Shown: in pieces, positions 7,727 to 16,514 of the stretch | Numbering within the stretch: the first letter of the stretch is position 1 | Layout of the letters: each line of letters begins with the position of its first letter | Source of the DNA: Novosphingobium album (ex Liu et al. 2023) | Lineage (GTDB): Bacteria > Pseudomonadota > Alphaproteobacteria > Sphingomonadales > Sphingomonadaceae | Assembly: GCF_029076845.1 (NCBI RefSeq) | Contig: NZ_JARESE010000070.1 | Span: forward strand, 62,001-126,000 | DNA length: 64,000 nt | Direction of reading: 5' to 3' | Made by a program: the position numbers and the translations under genes | The notes under the pieces: generated by a model | The model's database searches: none | Told to the model about the DNA's origin: nothing | Seen by the model: only the letters and a program-made list of their open reading frames with translations

Positions 7727-8326
7727 CTATCGCCGCCTTTTGAGGATCACGTAAAGCGCGCCCTCGCCGCCATGGCGGCGGTGCGCGCCCCGGATCGCGG
7801 CGATATCGCCGGCGTGCTCGCTGGCGGCGAGCCAGTCGATGATCTTGGCGCGGATCGCGCCGCGCCGGTTGGCGCGGTCGGCCGCGTCGGCCGGGCGCGG
7901 CTTGCCGGTGACGATCAGCACCACGCGCGCACCCATCGCCTTGGCCTGCGTCAGCCCATGCACCAGCCGCGACCATGCCGCCTCGAGCGAGGCGCCGTGC
8001 AGGTCGAGCGAGAAATCGGGCTGCACGATGCCGCGCGCCAGCTTGCGGTCCCACGAGGCATCGAGGCCGGCCTTGGCATCCTCCCCGGCGCGGGGCAGCG
8101 GCGGCGGGCTGGCGGGCCGGAGCAGCGGCGGCGGCGGCGGCGGTTGGCGCGCCTTGCGGGGTTCGGGGCTGGCCGCGCCCGCTGCCGCGCGGTCGGCCTG
8201 CGGCTCTTCGCGCGGCGGTGCGGGGGCGGCCCTGGCCATGCGTCCCTCGATCGGCGTCACTGTCCGGGCGATTTGCGCCCAGAGGGCGGCTTCCTCGGGA
8301 GAGAGCCGGCGCCCTGGCCGGCTCAC
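7727..8326 (-). CDS. Smr/MutS2-domain protein
   Basis: A 199-residue protein with a proline-rich, low-complexity N-terminal half (PPPPPPLL and RPASPPPLP around residues 60-85) and a C-terminal Smr domain. The domain shows the LDLHG motif (DFSLDLHGASLEAAW), a VVLIVTGKP strand and a final RRHGGEGALYVILKRR strand. Smr domains are nicking or RNA-cleaving nucleases; stand-alone proteobacterial versions are poorly studied. The GTG start at 8326 overlaps the mltA stop as GTGA, so translation is probably coupled. It is the last gene of the Tim44-like/mltA/smr operon, an order seen in other alphaproteobacteria. Confidence 0.85.
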   Translation of the reverse strand: MSRPGRRLSPEEAALWAQIARTVTPIEGRMARAAPAPPREEPQADRAAAGAASPEPRKARQPPPPPPLLRPASPPPLPRAGEDAKAGLDASWDRKLARGIVQPDFSLDLHGASLEAAWSRLVHGLTQAKAMGARVVLIVTGKPRPADAADRANRRGAIRAKIIDWLAASEHAGDIAAIRGAHRRHGGEGALYVILKRRR

Positions 8327-9534
8327 TTCAGCCCGAGCCGCGTGGCCGTGCCCTTGGGCACCAGGATCAGCGCGCGGCCGCGCCCGCTCATCCCGCCGGC
8401 AACGCGGCGCGCGGTCTCGCCCGCGCCCCAGAAGGTATCGAAGCGGTTCGCCCCCTTGATCGCGCCGCCGGTGTCCTGCGCGATCCACAGCCCGTTCGCC
8501 TCGCGCCGGTCCAGCTCCAGCCACACCGGCGCGCCCAGCGGTACGAAGCGCGGATCGGCCGCGACCGAGCTTTCCGCCCGCACCGGCACTTCCAGCGCGC
8601 CCAGCGGGCCGTCGGTGGTCAGTTCGCGGAAGAACACCCAGCTCCGGTTCTCGCGCATCAGCGCGCGGCCCTCGTCAGGATGTTCGCGCAAGTATTGCAT
8701 GATCCCCTGCATCGAGCCGGAATATTGCCCCGGCCCTTCGCCGATCAGCCCGCGTTCGCGCATCACGCCGCCGATCCCGGTGTAGGTCTGGCCGTTCTGC
8801 CCGGCATAACCGATGCGCATGATCTGCCCGTCAGGCGCGCGCAGCATCCCCGAACCCTGGACCTGCAGGAAGAAGAATTCCACCGGATCGGCCGCCCAGG
8901 CGATTTCCAGCCCGCGCCCGGCCAGCGCGCCGTTCTCGATCTCGGTACGGTCGTAATAGGGGACGAACTTGCCCGTCTCGTCATAGCGGCCCAGCGGCAT
9001 CGTGCCGTTCGCGAGCGGCGCGGCATCGCCCGGCGCGGCGCGCACCAGATCGTCCGGCAGGCCATAGACCGGCACGTCGAAGCCGGGCAGATGCGCGCGC
9101 GATCCGGCGATCTCGGGCTCGTAATAGCCGGTGGCGAAAGCCTTGCCATCGCCCACGCGCAGCGTCTCGAAGTAAGTCGCGAAGAACTGCGCGGCCTTGG
9201 CATAGGGCCAGGTGGCGAAAGCGGCGCAGGCGGCGCGCCAGTCCCCGGGCGATGTCAGCCCGCTCGCATCGGTGCGCACGGTCAGCTTGGGGCAGCTTTC
9301 GTGGAACGAGAGCAGCGCGGCCGCCGCGTCTTCCTGCCGAAGTTCGAGCGAGGAGACCGGCGGCCCCACTTCCACGCCCAGCGCCACGGCGGATTCGGCC
9401 ACGGGCGTGGGTGCCGGGGTCGGCGCGGGAGTGGGGCGAGTCGGCCCGCCGGTTTCGGGAATCACGCGGACGCAGGCGGCCAGCAAGGAGAGCAGCGCGA
9501 GCGCCGCCAGCTTACGCCAACGCGACCCGGCCAA
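8323..9534 (-). CDS. mltA: Membrane-bound lytic murein transglycosylase A (lipoprotein)
   Basis: A 403-residue outer-membrane lipoprotein that cleaves peptidoglycan glycan strands to anhydromuropeptides. A signal peptide with lipobox LLAAC is at residues about 15-20, followed by a Pro/Thr-rich tether (PTRPTPAPTPAP). The MltA barrel follows, with FATGYYEPEIAGS, then the conserved FFLQVQGSG and IGYAGQNGQTYTGIG segments, and a C-terminal 3D domain with IAQDTGGAIKGANRFDTFWG containing the three conserved aspartates. The start is a TTG at 9534, 3 bp after the Tim44-like stop. A GAGGG ribosome-binding site spans the end of that gene, and no better start precedes the signal peptide. Confidence 0.93.
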   Translation of the reverse strand: MAGSRWRKLAALALLSLLAACVRVIPETGGPTRPTPAPTPAPTPVAESAVALGVEVGPPVSSLELRQEDAAAALLSFHESCPKLTVRTDASGLTSPGDWRAACAAFATWPYAKAAQFFATYFETLRVGDGKAFATGYYEPEIAGSRAHLPGFDVPVYGLPDDLVRAAPGDAAPLANGTMPLGRYDETGKFVPYYDRTEIENGALAGRGLEIAWAADPVEFFFLQVQGSGMLRAPDGQIMRIGYAGQNGQTYTGIGGVMRERGLIGEGPGQYSGSMQGIMQYLREHPDEGRALMRENRSWVFFRELTTDGPLGALEVPVRAESSVAADPRFVPLGAPVWLELDRREANGLWIAQDTGGAIKGANRFDTFWGAGETARRVAGGMSGRGRALILVPKGTATRLGLK

Positions 9535-9537
9535 AAT

Positions 9538-10218
9538 CTAGCCCTCGTCGGTCTCGTCAAGCAGCCAGTCGGGATCGGCGGATTGGAGATTGCGCGAGAA
9601 CGTCCAGATATCGATCGCCTCGATCGCATCGTCGAGCGATCCGGCCACGACATTGCCTTGCGCATCGCGCGTCACCGCGGCGATATCGCTGCGGAAGCGG
9701 ACCTGGATGCGCGCGACAGGCGCATCATAGAACGCGCCGACAATCGCGGTATCCTCGATCCGCACGAGCTGGTTCTGCAGCGTTTCGCCCGCCGCCTCGC
9801 GCGCGTCGATCGCGGCGGCGAAGCTGGCGTAGACGTCGTCATCGCAAAGCTGGCGCAGTTCCTCGCGATCGCCCCGCCAGAAGGCTTCGAGGATCATGCG
9901 GTAGGCGCCGCGCGCGCCGTCGACGAAGGCGAAGGCATCGAACCGGCGATCGGCGGCGGCGATTTCGCGCAGGGCGCGCTCCACCACCGGCGTGGTCGTG
10001 GGCATATCGGGCTGGCGGAACGCGGGATAAGCCGGCTGCTGGCGTTCCTCGGCCTTGGGCGGCGCGGAAACGCGCGGCGCGCCCGGCTTCCCGCCCGGAC
10101 CGTCGAAGCGACCCTGGATCGGCTCTTCCTCATGCTCGGCACGGCGGCCGAGCACCGAATAGAGCCGCAGCCCGAGAAAGGCCGCGATCATAGCCAGGAT
10201 CACGATTTCAACAGTCAC
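9538..10218 (-). CDS. Tim44/TimA-family membrane-anchored protein
   Basis: A 226-residue protein with one N-terminal membrane helix (VTVEIVILAMIAAFLGLRLYSVLG), a charged proline-rich linker (residues about 30-75), and a C-terminal Tim44-like domain. The domain begins at FDAFAFVDGARGAYRMILEAFWRG (key part GARGAYRMILEAFWRGD) and continues with VRIEDTAIVGAFY. In alphaproteobacteria such proteins sit in the inner membrane and are often encoded by secB, as here. The precise role is not settled; a link to protein export is an inference from mitochondrial Tim44. The GTG start at 10218 places the TM helix at the N-terminus. It is divergent from secB across about 250 bp that must hold both promoters. 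Confidence 0.85.
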   Translation of the reverse strand: MTVEIVILAMIAAFLGLRLYSVLGRRAEHEEEPIQGRFDGPGGKPGAPRVSAPPKAEERQQPAYPAFRQPDMPTTTPVVERALREIAAADRRFDAFAFVDGARGAYRMILEAFWRGDREELRQLCDDDVYASFAAAIDAREAAGETLQNQLVRIEDTAIVGAFYDAPVARIQVRFRSDIAAVTRDAQGNVVAGSLDDAIEAIDIWTFSRNLQSADPDWLLDETDEG

Positions 10219-10467
10219 GCCTCTATGTCCATCCCTTGCAGGCCGCCGTGAAAGCGGCATGGCACCATAACCCCAGATAGGTAAGGTTGACAAATGAACA
10301 ACGCGTGAGCGGCCGGATGGGTGCATTTTTTCGCCGATCAGAGCGCTTTGCCCCGCGATTCGCCGCACCGGAGCCACGCCCTGGCCGCGACGCGCCATTG
10401 CCGCCTGCCCGCCCCGGTGCTAGGCGCCGCTCGAAATCCTGAAAAAGCGCACGGAAGCATCGCAAAA

Positions 10468-10992
10468 ATGGCCCAAATTGGCAACATCATCTCCGATCTC
10501 GATCTGGACGGCACCGGCAACGGCAATGGCGAGGATACCGCGCCCGCGGCCGGCATCATCTCGCAATATGTGAAGGATCTTTCGGTCGAGAACCCGAACG
10601 CGCCGCACAGCTTCCAGTGGCAGGACGCGCCGCAGATCGACATCCAGTTCAACATCGGCGCGCAGGCCATCGACGGCGAAGTGCACGAAGTGGAACTGAA
10701 GATCGTGTGCAGCGCCAAGGCGCAGGCGGGCACCACCTATGTCGTCGATCTCAGCTATTGCGCGCTGGTCGGGATGCGCAATCTGGAAGATGGCCAGGCC
10801 CATGCGTTCCTTTTCGCCGAAGCGCCGCGCATCCTGTTCCCCTTCGCCCGCCGCATCGTTTCGGACGCAGTGCGCGATGCCGGCTTCCCGCCGCTGATGC
10901 TGGAACCGATCGATTTCAACGGCCTCTACGTCCAGCAGCTTGCCGCCCAGCAGCAGGCCGCCGCCGAGGCCGCGCCGAGCGGCAACGCCTGA
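10468..10992 (+). CDS. secB: Protein-export chaperone SecB
   Basis: A 174-residue tetrameric chaperone that keeps preproteins unfolded and hands them to SecA. SecB landmarks include QYVKDLSVENPNAPHSF, IDIQFNIGAQAI, the YVVDLSYCALVGM stretch, the FAEAPRILFPFARRIVSDAV block and the C-terminal FPPLMLEPIDFNGLYVQQ. The N-terminus carries a Gly/Asn/Asp-rich insert (residues about 11-25) and the tail is Gln/Ala-rich. ATG 10468 is used because the conserved core begins shortly after it, though no strong ribosome-binding site is visible. It is followed by murJ after 28 bp and is probably co-transcribed with it. Confidence 0.95.
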   Translation: MAQIGNIISDLDLDGTGNGNGEDTAPAAGIISQYVKDLSVENPNAPHSFQWQDAPQIDIQFNIGAQAIDGEVHEVELKIVCSAKAQAGTTYVVDLSYCALVGMRNLEDGQAHAFLFAEAPRILFPFARRIVSDAVRDAGFPPLMLEPIDFNGLYVQQLAAQQQAAAEAAPSGNA

Positions 10993-11020
10993 GGGCCATG
11001 GCTCCGGCCGGGCCGGCGGC

Positions 11021-12604
11021 ATGAGCCTTGTCCGCAATGTCGGCACGATCGGCGGGCTGACCGCGCTCAGCCGCGTGTTCGGCTTCGTGCGCGACATGCT
11101 GCTGGCCCGCGTGCTCGGCGCCGGGCTGGCGGCGGATGCGTTCCAGCTCGCCTTCGTCCTGCCCAACACGTTCCGCCGGCTTTTCGCCGAGGGCGCCTTT
11201 TCGGTGGCCTTCGTGCCGATGTACACGCGCACGCTGCATTCGCACGGCGGCGAGGAGGCGGCGAACCAGTTCGCGACCGACGTGCTCGCGGTGTTCGTCT
11301 GGGTGCTGCTGGGCTTTTCCGCCTTCGCCATGCTGGCGATGCCCGGCATCGTCTGGCTGCTGGCCAGCGAATACCAGGCGATTCCGGGCAAGTTCGAGCT
11401 GGCCGTCACCCTGTCGCGCATCACCTTCCCCTATCTCGGGCTGGTCAGCCTGGTGGCGATGCTTTCGGGCCTGCTCAATGCCCATGCCCGCTTCGCCCCG
11501 GGCGCATTCGTGCCGGTGCTGCTCAATCTTGTGCTGATCGGCGGCATCGTCACCGGCTACACCATGCGCGAGGCGGGCGGGACCGATGTGACCGTAGCCT
11601 ATGTCCAGTCGATCGCGGTGGCGGCGGCCGGCGTGGTGCAACTGCTCTACATGGCCTGGGCCACGCGGCGGGCCGGGGTACGCCTGAAGATCAGCGTGCC
11701 GCGCTTCACGCCCGAGGTCCGGCGGCTGGGAATGCTGATCCTGCCCGCCACGTTCGGCGCGGGCGTCTATCAGATCAGCCAGTTCGTCGACACGTTCTTC
11801 GCCACCTCGCTGGAGCAGGGCTCGCTGACCTTGCTCAAGTATGCCGACCGGCTGAACCAGATGCCGCTGGGCATTGTCGGCATCGCGCTGGGCACCGCCA
11901 TCCTGCCGATGCTGGCGCGTCATATCCAGACCGACAATGCCGCCGAGGCGCAGCGCCTGCAGGCCAACGCGGTCGAGATGGCGACGCTCCTGACGCTGCC
12001 CGCCGCGGTCGCGCTGGCGATCTGCGCGCCGGCCTTCGTCACCGCCTTCTTCGTCGGCGGCCGGATGACGATCGCCGCTGGCGACACCATGGCGCAGATC
12101 GTCGTCGCACTGGTGATCGGCCTGCCGTCCTACGTGCTGGTCAAGGTGTTTCAGCCGGCGTTCTTCAGCCGCGAGGATACGCGCACCCCGGTGTGGATCG
12201 CGGCCGCCGCGCTGATCGTGAACATCGGCATCAATATCCTGGTCGTCCCGCGCTTCGGCATTGTCGGGCTGGCGGGGGCGACCGCGTTCACCTCGACGCT
12301 CAACGTGGTGACGCTCTATGTGATCCTGCAGGCGCGCGGCTGGTTCCATTTCACCTGGAAGCTGGCGGGCCGGATCGGCCGGCAGATCGCCGCCAGCGCC
12401 GCGATGGGCGCAGCGCTCTGGGCGCTGATGCCGCTGATGACCACGCGCTATGGCGGCCATGTGATCGAACGGGTCTGGTCGCTGGGCGTGCTGGTGGCGG
12501 CGGGCATGGCGGTGTTCTTCGGCGTGGCTTACCTGATCGGCGCGCTCGACAAGGATCTGATCGCGCAATTGCGCCGGCGCCGGCCGGCCCCGAAGGCGCA
12601 GTGA
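11021..12604 (+). CDS. murJ: Lipid II flippase MurJ
   Basis: A 527-residue polytopic membrane protein of the MVF/MOP family that flips lipid II for peptidoglycan synthesis. The N-terminus MSLVRNVGTIGGLTALSRVF leads into the conserved GFVRDMLLARVLGAG motif and then ANTFRRLFAEGAFSVAFVP-like residues (NTFRRLFAEGAFSVAF). About 14 hydrophobic helices follow, including QISQFVDTFFA and the LNQMPLGIVGIALGTAILPML block. These match MurJ throughout. ATG 11021 lies in a GGGCCGGCGGC context; other upstream candidates are out of frame or far from the conserved N-terminus. It lies between secB and trpS on the same strand. Confidence 0.95.
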   Translation: MSLVRNVGTIGGLTALSRVFGFVRDMLLARVLGAGLAADAFQLAFVLPNTFRRLFAEGAFSVAFVPMYTRTLHSHGGEEAANQFATDVLAVFVWVLLGFSAFAMLAMPGIVWLLASEYQAIPGKFELAVTLSRITFPYLGLVSLVAMLSGLLNAHARFAPGAFVPVLLNLVLIGGIVTGYTMREAGGTDVTVAYVQSIAVAAAGVVQLLYMAWATRRAGVRLKISVPRFTPEVRRLGMLILPATFGAGVYQISQFVDTFFATSLEQGSLTLLKYADRLNQMPLGIVGIALGTAILPMLARHIQTDNAAEAQRLQANAVEMATLLTLPAAVALAICAPAFVTAFFVGGRMTIAAGDTMAQIVVALVIGLPSYVLVKVFQPAFFSREDTRTPVWIAAAALIVNIGINILVVPRFGIVGLAGATAFTSTLNVVTLYVILQARGWFHFTWKLAGRIGRQIAASAAMGAALWALMPLMTTRYGGHVIERVWSLGVLVAAGMAVFFGVAYLIGALDKDLIAQLRRRRPAPKAQ

Positions 12605-12822
12605 GCGAAACGCCCGGCAAGGCTTCCATGGCGCGCCATTTGTGCTATGCGCCCGCGCCATGCAGGATTGCTCGCCCCTGAAGACTCATGGCCGCCGTCC
12701 CGGCCGGGCGGCCTGGCGATGGCGTTCGCACGCGCGCTGAACGGCCCGTCCGCGCCCGGCGGACATACCCCAGGCATTTCCCGCCCACGCATTTCCCGCA
12801 AAGCATCATGAAGGACGCATCC

Positions 12823-13827
12823 ATGCGTATCGTTTCCGGCATCCAGCCCACCGGCAATCTGCACCTTGGCAATTACCTCGGCGCGATCCGCAACTGGGTG
12901 CGTATGCAGGAAGACGGCGAGTGCCTGTTCTTCCTGGCCGACCTGCACGCGATCTCCATGCCGCATGTCCCGGCCGATCTTTCCGCCAACACCCGCGAGA
13001 TGGTGGCCGCGCTGGTCGCCTGCGGCGTCGATCCCGATCGCTCGATCCTGTTCAACCAGGCGCAGGTTCCCGCCCATGCCGAGCTGCAATGGCTGCTGAA
13101 CGGCACCGCGCGGATGGGCTGGCTGAACCGCATGACCCAGTTCAAGGACAAGTCGGGCAAGAACCGCGAAGGCGCCTCGATCGCGCTGTTCACTTATCCG
13201 GTGCTCCAGGCCGCCGACGTGCTGCTCTACCAGGCCACCCACGTGCCCGTGGGCGAAGACCAGAAGCAGCACCTGGAACTGGCGCGCGACATCGCGCAGA
13301 AGTTCAACAACGATTTCGCCAGCGAGGACGCGCCGGTCTTCACCCTGCCCGATCCGATCATCCCGCGCGATGCCGCCCGGATCATGAGCCTGCGCGACGG
13401 CAGCGCCAAGATGAGCAAGTCCGACCCTTCGGACATGAGCCGCATCAACCTGACCGACGATGCCGAAACCATCGTGCAGAAGGTGAAGAAGGCCAAGACC
13501 GATCCCGAACCGCTGCCCTCGGAAGCCAAGGGGCTGGAAGGCCGGCCCGAAGCGGCGAACCTTGTCGGCATCTATGCGGCGATGGCGGGCATGGACGTGG
13601 ATATGGTGCTGGCCGATTTCGGCGGCGAAGGCTTCGGCAAGTTCAAGCCGGCGCTGGGCGAGATGCTGGTGGAAATGCTGGCGCCGATCAATGCCCGCTT
13701 CGTCGAGCTGCGGCAGGACCGCGCCGCGCTTGACGCGATCCTGCGCAAGGGCGCCGAAAAGGCCCGCGCGCTGGCCGCGCCGACGCTGGAGGCGACGTAT
13801 GCCGCGCTGGGGCTGGTGCGCGGCTGA
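12823..13827 (+). CDS. trpS: Tryptophanyl-tRNA synthetase
   Basis: A 334-residue class I aminoacyl-tRNA synthetase. The HIGH-type signature is in GIQPTGNLHLGNYLGAIRNW (positions 5-24) and the KMSKS loop is GSAKMSKSDP. A TrpS-type segment with VGEDQKQHLELARDIAQKFN is also clear. It charges tRNA-Trp using ATP. Two in-frame ATGs exist; the one at 12823 is chosen because AAGGA (12811-12815) lies 7 bp upstream, whereas the ATG at 12808 lacks a ribosome-binding site. The 218-bp gap after murJ has no gene. It converges with the MOSC gene, leaving only 12 bp. Confidence 0.96.
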   Translation: MRIVSGIQPTGNLHLGNYLGAIRNWVRMQEDGECLFFLADLHAISMPHVPADLSANTREMVAALVACGVDPDRSILFNQAQVPAHAELQWLLNGTARMGWLNRMTQFKDKSGKNREGASIALFTYPVLQAADVLLYQATHVPVGEDQKQHLELARDIAQKFNNDFASEDAPVFTLPDPIIPRDAARIMSLRDGSAKMSKSDPSDMSRINLTDDAETIVQKVKKAKTDPEPLPSEAKGLEGRPEAANLVGIYAAMAGMDVDMVLADFGGEGFGKFKPALGEMLVEMLAPINARFVELRQDRAALDAILRKGAEKARALAAPTLEATYAALGLVRG

Positions 13828-13839
13828 CCGCGCGGCCGA

Positions 13840-14487
13840 TCAGCCCAGAAGCTGCGCCAGCCGCCGCTTCCACGGATCGGCCAGGGGCTCGACAGCGGTG
13901 AGCGCGGCGAGCCCCGCGCGATCGCGCTTGTGCTCGCCGGCGATCAGCAGGCCGAACACGCGGCGCACCGTCCAGCCTTCGTGCGGCCGGTCAACCAGCG
14001 CGATCGCATCGCCGGCCGCCACCTCGCCCTCCTCGATCACGCGGTAGTACCAGCCCGAGCGCCGTGATTGCACCACCCCGGCATTGATCGCCAACCCGCC
14101 GAAGCGGTGATCGAGCTTCCAGCACGGCTGGCGGCCCTGGCTCACTTCGGCCAGCGCCGTGCCCAGGCGATAGCGATCGCCGATGCACACGCTTTCCTCG
14201 GTCATCCCCTCGGTCGAGATGTTCTCGCCGAACGCGCCGGGCGCGGCCAGCAGCGCGTGATCGCCGATCGCCGCGCGCCACCAGGCATAGTGATCGTGCG
14301 GATAGTGATGGATCGCCTTGTCCGGCCCGCCATGTACGGCCAGGTCTGCCTGCTCGTCCCCGGCCAGGCCGAGGCGGTGGACGCGCACGCTGCCGCCGAC
14401 CGGCCGCTTGGCGATCGCGCTCGGTTCGTCAGGCGCGCGAAAGGGTTGCACGCTACCGCACAGAATCGAAAGGATCGGGCTCGTCAT
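13840..14487 (-). CDS. MOSC-domain protein (YiiM-like)
   Basis: A 215-residue protein with a MOSC domain: VHRLGLAGDEQADLAVHGGPDKAI, then HHYPHDHYAWW, GAFGENISTEGM, and GRQPCWKLDHRF, whose single conserved cysteine is the predicted molybdenum-cofactor-sulfur ligand. A C-terminal three-helix region follows (DRPHEGWTVRRVF onward), as in E. coli YiiM, which reduces N-hydroxylated compounds with a partner reductase. The function here is inferred only from the fold. ATG 14487 has GAGGAA about 8 bp upstream; a GTG directly before it at 14490 is less likely. It is divergent from the DUF4136 lipoprotein gene. Confidence 0.85.
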   Translation of the reverse strand: MTSPILSILCGSVQPFRAPDEPSAIAKRPVGGSVRVHRLGLAGDEQADLAVHGGPDKAIHHYPHDHYAWWRAAIGDHALLAAPGAFGENISTEGMTEESVCIGDRYRLGTALAEVSQGRQPCWKLDHRFGGLAINAGVVQSRRSGWYYRVIEEGEVAAGDAIALVDRPHEGWTVRRVFGLLIAGEHKRDRAGLAALTAVEPLADPWKRRLAQLLG

Positions 14488-14701
14488 CACGGCTTCCTCT
14501 TCCTACATATCGCGACAAGGGAGCAAGTCGGCAAATGCAGGAGCCCAGCGGAACGCGCGGAACCGTGACCCAAAACGGCTCATCGTGTAAGTCCCTCTAT
14601 TCAACCGCTATTCAGACCCTTGCGTTTACGCCATGCTCCCAAAGGTCACGGCCGTGCCGGGAGGGTCGTCTGGAGCGGCCAGTCTCGTGGAGACAACGAA
14701 G

Positions 14702-15385
14702 ATGAAAACCAACGACAATTCCCGCTTCGGCGGGCTGCGCATCGCCGCCGCCGCGCTGTTGCTGATGACGCTCGCGGCCTGCGCCTCGACATTCCGCGCC
14801 GATGTGTCGCGCTTCCAGTCGCAGCTTCCGGCCCCCTCGGGCCAGACGTTCGCCGTGGTCGCCGACGATCCGCAGATGGCCGGCGGCATCGAGTTCGGCC
14901 AGTACGCGCGGCTGGTGGAAGCGCAGATGGTGAAGCAGGGGTATGCCCAGGCCAGCGATCCCGACAGCGCGCAACTGATCGTCCGCTTCGACTATGGCGT
15001 GGACAAGGGGCGCGAACGCGTCCGCTCGACCAGCTTCGGCGCCTCGCCGTTCTGGGGCCCGTGGTATGGCTATGGCCGCATGGGCTTCTATGGCCGGCGC
15101 GGCTGGGGCGGCTTCTATGGCGGCCCCTGGGCCTATGGCTGGTACGATCCGTTCTTTGACGGCGGCGTGGACAGCTACACCGTCTATACCAGCGGCATCA
15201 GCCTGAAGATCGATCGCCGCGCCGATGGCCAGCGGCTGTTCGAAGGCAAGGCCGAAGCGGTCTCCAGCTCGAATCGCCTGCCTTACCTGGTGCCCAATCT
15301 GGTCGAGGCGATGTTCACCCGCTTCCCCGGCAACTCGGGCGAGACCGTGCGCATCACGGTCGCGCCGGAGAAGACCAAGCGCTGA
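14702..15385 (+). CDS. DUF4136-family lipoprotein
   Basis: A 227-residue predicted lipoprotein. The signal peptide contains RIAAAALLLMTLAACAST, with lipobox LAAC around residue 25. The mature part matches DUF4136: GQTFAVVADDPQMAGGIEFGQYARLVEAQM (key part GIEFGQYARLVEAQMVKQGY), then SAQLIVRFDYGVDKGRERV, and the C-terminal FEGKAEAVSSSNRLPYLVPNLVEAMF. The middle (residues about 115-150) is an unusual Gly/Tyr/Trp/Phe-rich loop with repeated G-R-GWGGFYGG. The family is found in the outer membrane or periplasm with no known activity. It stands alone and is followed by a terminator. Confidence 0.85.
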   Translation: MKTNDNSRFGGLRIAAAALLLMTLAACASTFRADVSRFQSQLPAPSGQTFAVVADDPQMAGGIEFGQYARLVEAQMVKQGYAQASDPDSAQLIVRFDYGVDKGRERVRSTSFGASPFWGPWYGYGRMGFYGRRGWGGFYGGPWAYGWYDPFFDGGVDSYTVYTSGISLKIDRRADGQRLFEGKAEAVSSSNRLPYLVPNLVEAMFTRFPGNSGETVRITVAPEKTKR

Positions 15386-15417
15386 TTGAGCGGCTCCCCC
15401 AGGGGAGACACAGAGGG

Positions 15418-15452
15418 ACGGGTTCGCCGGCAAGGCGGGCCCGTTCTTTTTT
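15418..15452 (+). terminator. Probable terminator of the DUF4136 gene
   Basis: The stem ACGGGTTCGCC / GGCGGGCCCGT (with two G-T pairs) has a short GGCAA-like loop and is followed by TTCTTTTTT. It lies 32 bp after the stop codon and is a good intrinsic terminator, slightly imperfect. Confidence 0.75.
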
Positions 15453-15520
15453 GCGCGGCGCCGGGGCAGCGGTGCGTCTGCGCGCGGCCGGCAAGCGCGG
15501 ACGCCTTGCCAGGACAAGAT

Positions 15521-15589
15521 CCTCTCCGTGTAGGAGAGGTGGCAGCGCGCGACGCTGACGGAGGGGTATAGCCGCTGGCGGCATACCCC
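15521..15589. repeat. Double-hairpin repeat
   Basis: Two adjacent stems. The first is CCTCTCC-gtgta-GGAGAGG (15521-15539). The second is GGGGTAT...ATACCCC (15563-15589) enclosing GCCGC-tg-GCGGC. Between them is TGGCAGC...GCTGACGGAGGGG. This pattern of a C/T-rich hairpin, then GGCAGC/GCTGA, then GGAGGGG matches a repeat type scattered in alphaproteobacterial genomes, and it shares features with 4497-4530, 51659-51710 and the ends of the DUF559 cassette. The rest of 15386-15645 holds no gene. Confidence 0.6.
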
Positions 15590-15645
15590 CCTTCCACCCC
15601 GCTACGCGGCGGCCCCCCGCCCTCGCGGCCTCGCGAAATCGGGCC

Positions 15646-16395
15646 TCAGGAAACGACGCGGCCGCCGTTCACGCCGATGGTCTGGCCGGTGACATAGCCG
15701 CTCGCCTCGTGGCACAGCCAGGCGCAGGCATTGGCGATATCGCCCGGTTCACCCATGCGGCGCACTGGAATGGTCTGCAGCAGCACTTCGGTCGGGATCT
15801 GGAAGCGCTCGCGGTTGGCTTCGGACATGATCGTGCCCATCACCGATCCGGGCGGGATATTGTTGACGGTGATGCCGTAGGGACCGAATTCCTGCGCCAT
15901 CGAACGCGTCATGGTGACGACCGCGCCTTTCGAGGCGGAATAGGCCACCATGTTGATCGCGCCGGTCTGCGCGCTCGACGAGGAGATGTTGACGATGCGG
16001 CCCCAGCCGGCGTCCTTCATGTCCTTGAGCACCAGCTGCGTCAGGATCATCGGCCCGCGCGTGTTGATCGCGAAGATCAGATCCCAGCGCTCGTCGGTCA
16101 TCTCCTCGAACGGGGTGAAATCGGTGATGCCGGCGTTGTTGACCAGGATGGAGATCGGGCCCAGCGCGTCGCGGCACCTGGCCACGGCGGCGCTGGCCTG
16201 CTCGCGATGGGAAACGTCGGCGCCCAGCGCGATGGCGGTGCCGCCCGCCTGCTTGATCGCCGCGACCGTTTCGGCGCAGCGCGCCTCGTCAAGATCGAGC
16301 ACGCCAATGGCGATGCCATCCTGCGCGAGACGCTTGGAACAGGCGGCGCCAATGCCGGCGGCGGCGCCGGTGACGATGGCAACTTTGTAGGACAT
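15646..16395 (-). CDS. Short-chain dehydrogenase/reductase
   Basis: A 249-residue classical SDR with the cofactor motif VTGAAAGIGAA near the N-terminus, then DLDEARC (an aspartate suited to NAD), the NNAGITDF motif, and the catalytic Ser and YSASKGA (YxxxK). The C-terminal GYVTGQTIGVNGG is typical. It acts as an NAD(P)-dependent alcohol/ketone oxidoreductase, often a 3-hydroxyacyl-CoA or cyclic alcohol dehydrogenase. It is transcribed on the same strand as the amidohydrolase 119 bp upstream, so the two may be one unit. The substrate is unknown. Confidence 0.9.
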   Translation of the reverse strand: MSYKVAIVTGAAAGIGAACSKRLAQDGIAIGVLDLDEARCAETVAAIKQAGGTAIALGADVSHREQASAAVARCRDALGPISILVNNAGITDFTPFEEMTDERWDLIFAINTRGPMILTQLVLKDMKDAGWGRIVNISSSSAQTGAINMVAYSASKGAVVTMTRSMAQEFGPYGITVNNIPPGSVMGTIMSEANRERFQIPTEVLLQTIPVRRMGEPGDIANACAWLCHEASGYVTGQTIGVNGGRVVS

Positions 16396-16514
16396 GCGAA
16401 AAACTCTCCCTCGGACTCACGTGACCGGCCAACCGCTTAGCCGAATCCGCGCGACCGGAAACCCCGCTTTGAACATATGTTCAGTTTTTCCCGGCGAAGG
16501 CCTTGCGTCCGGCG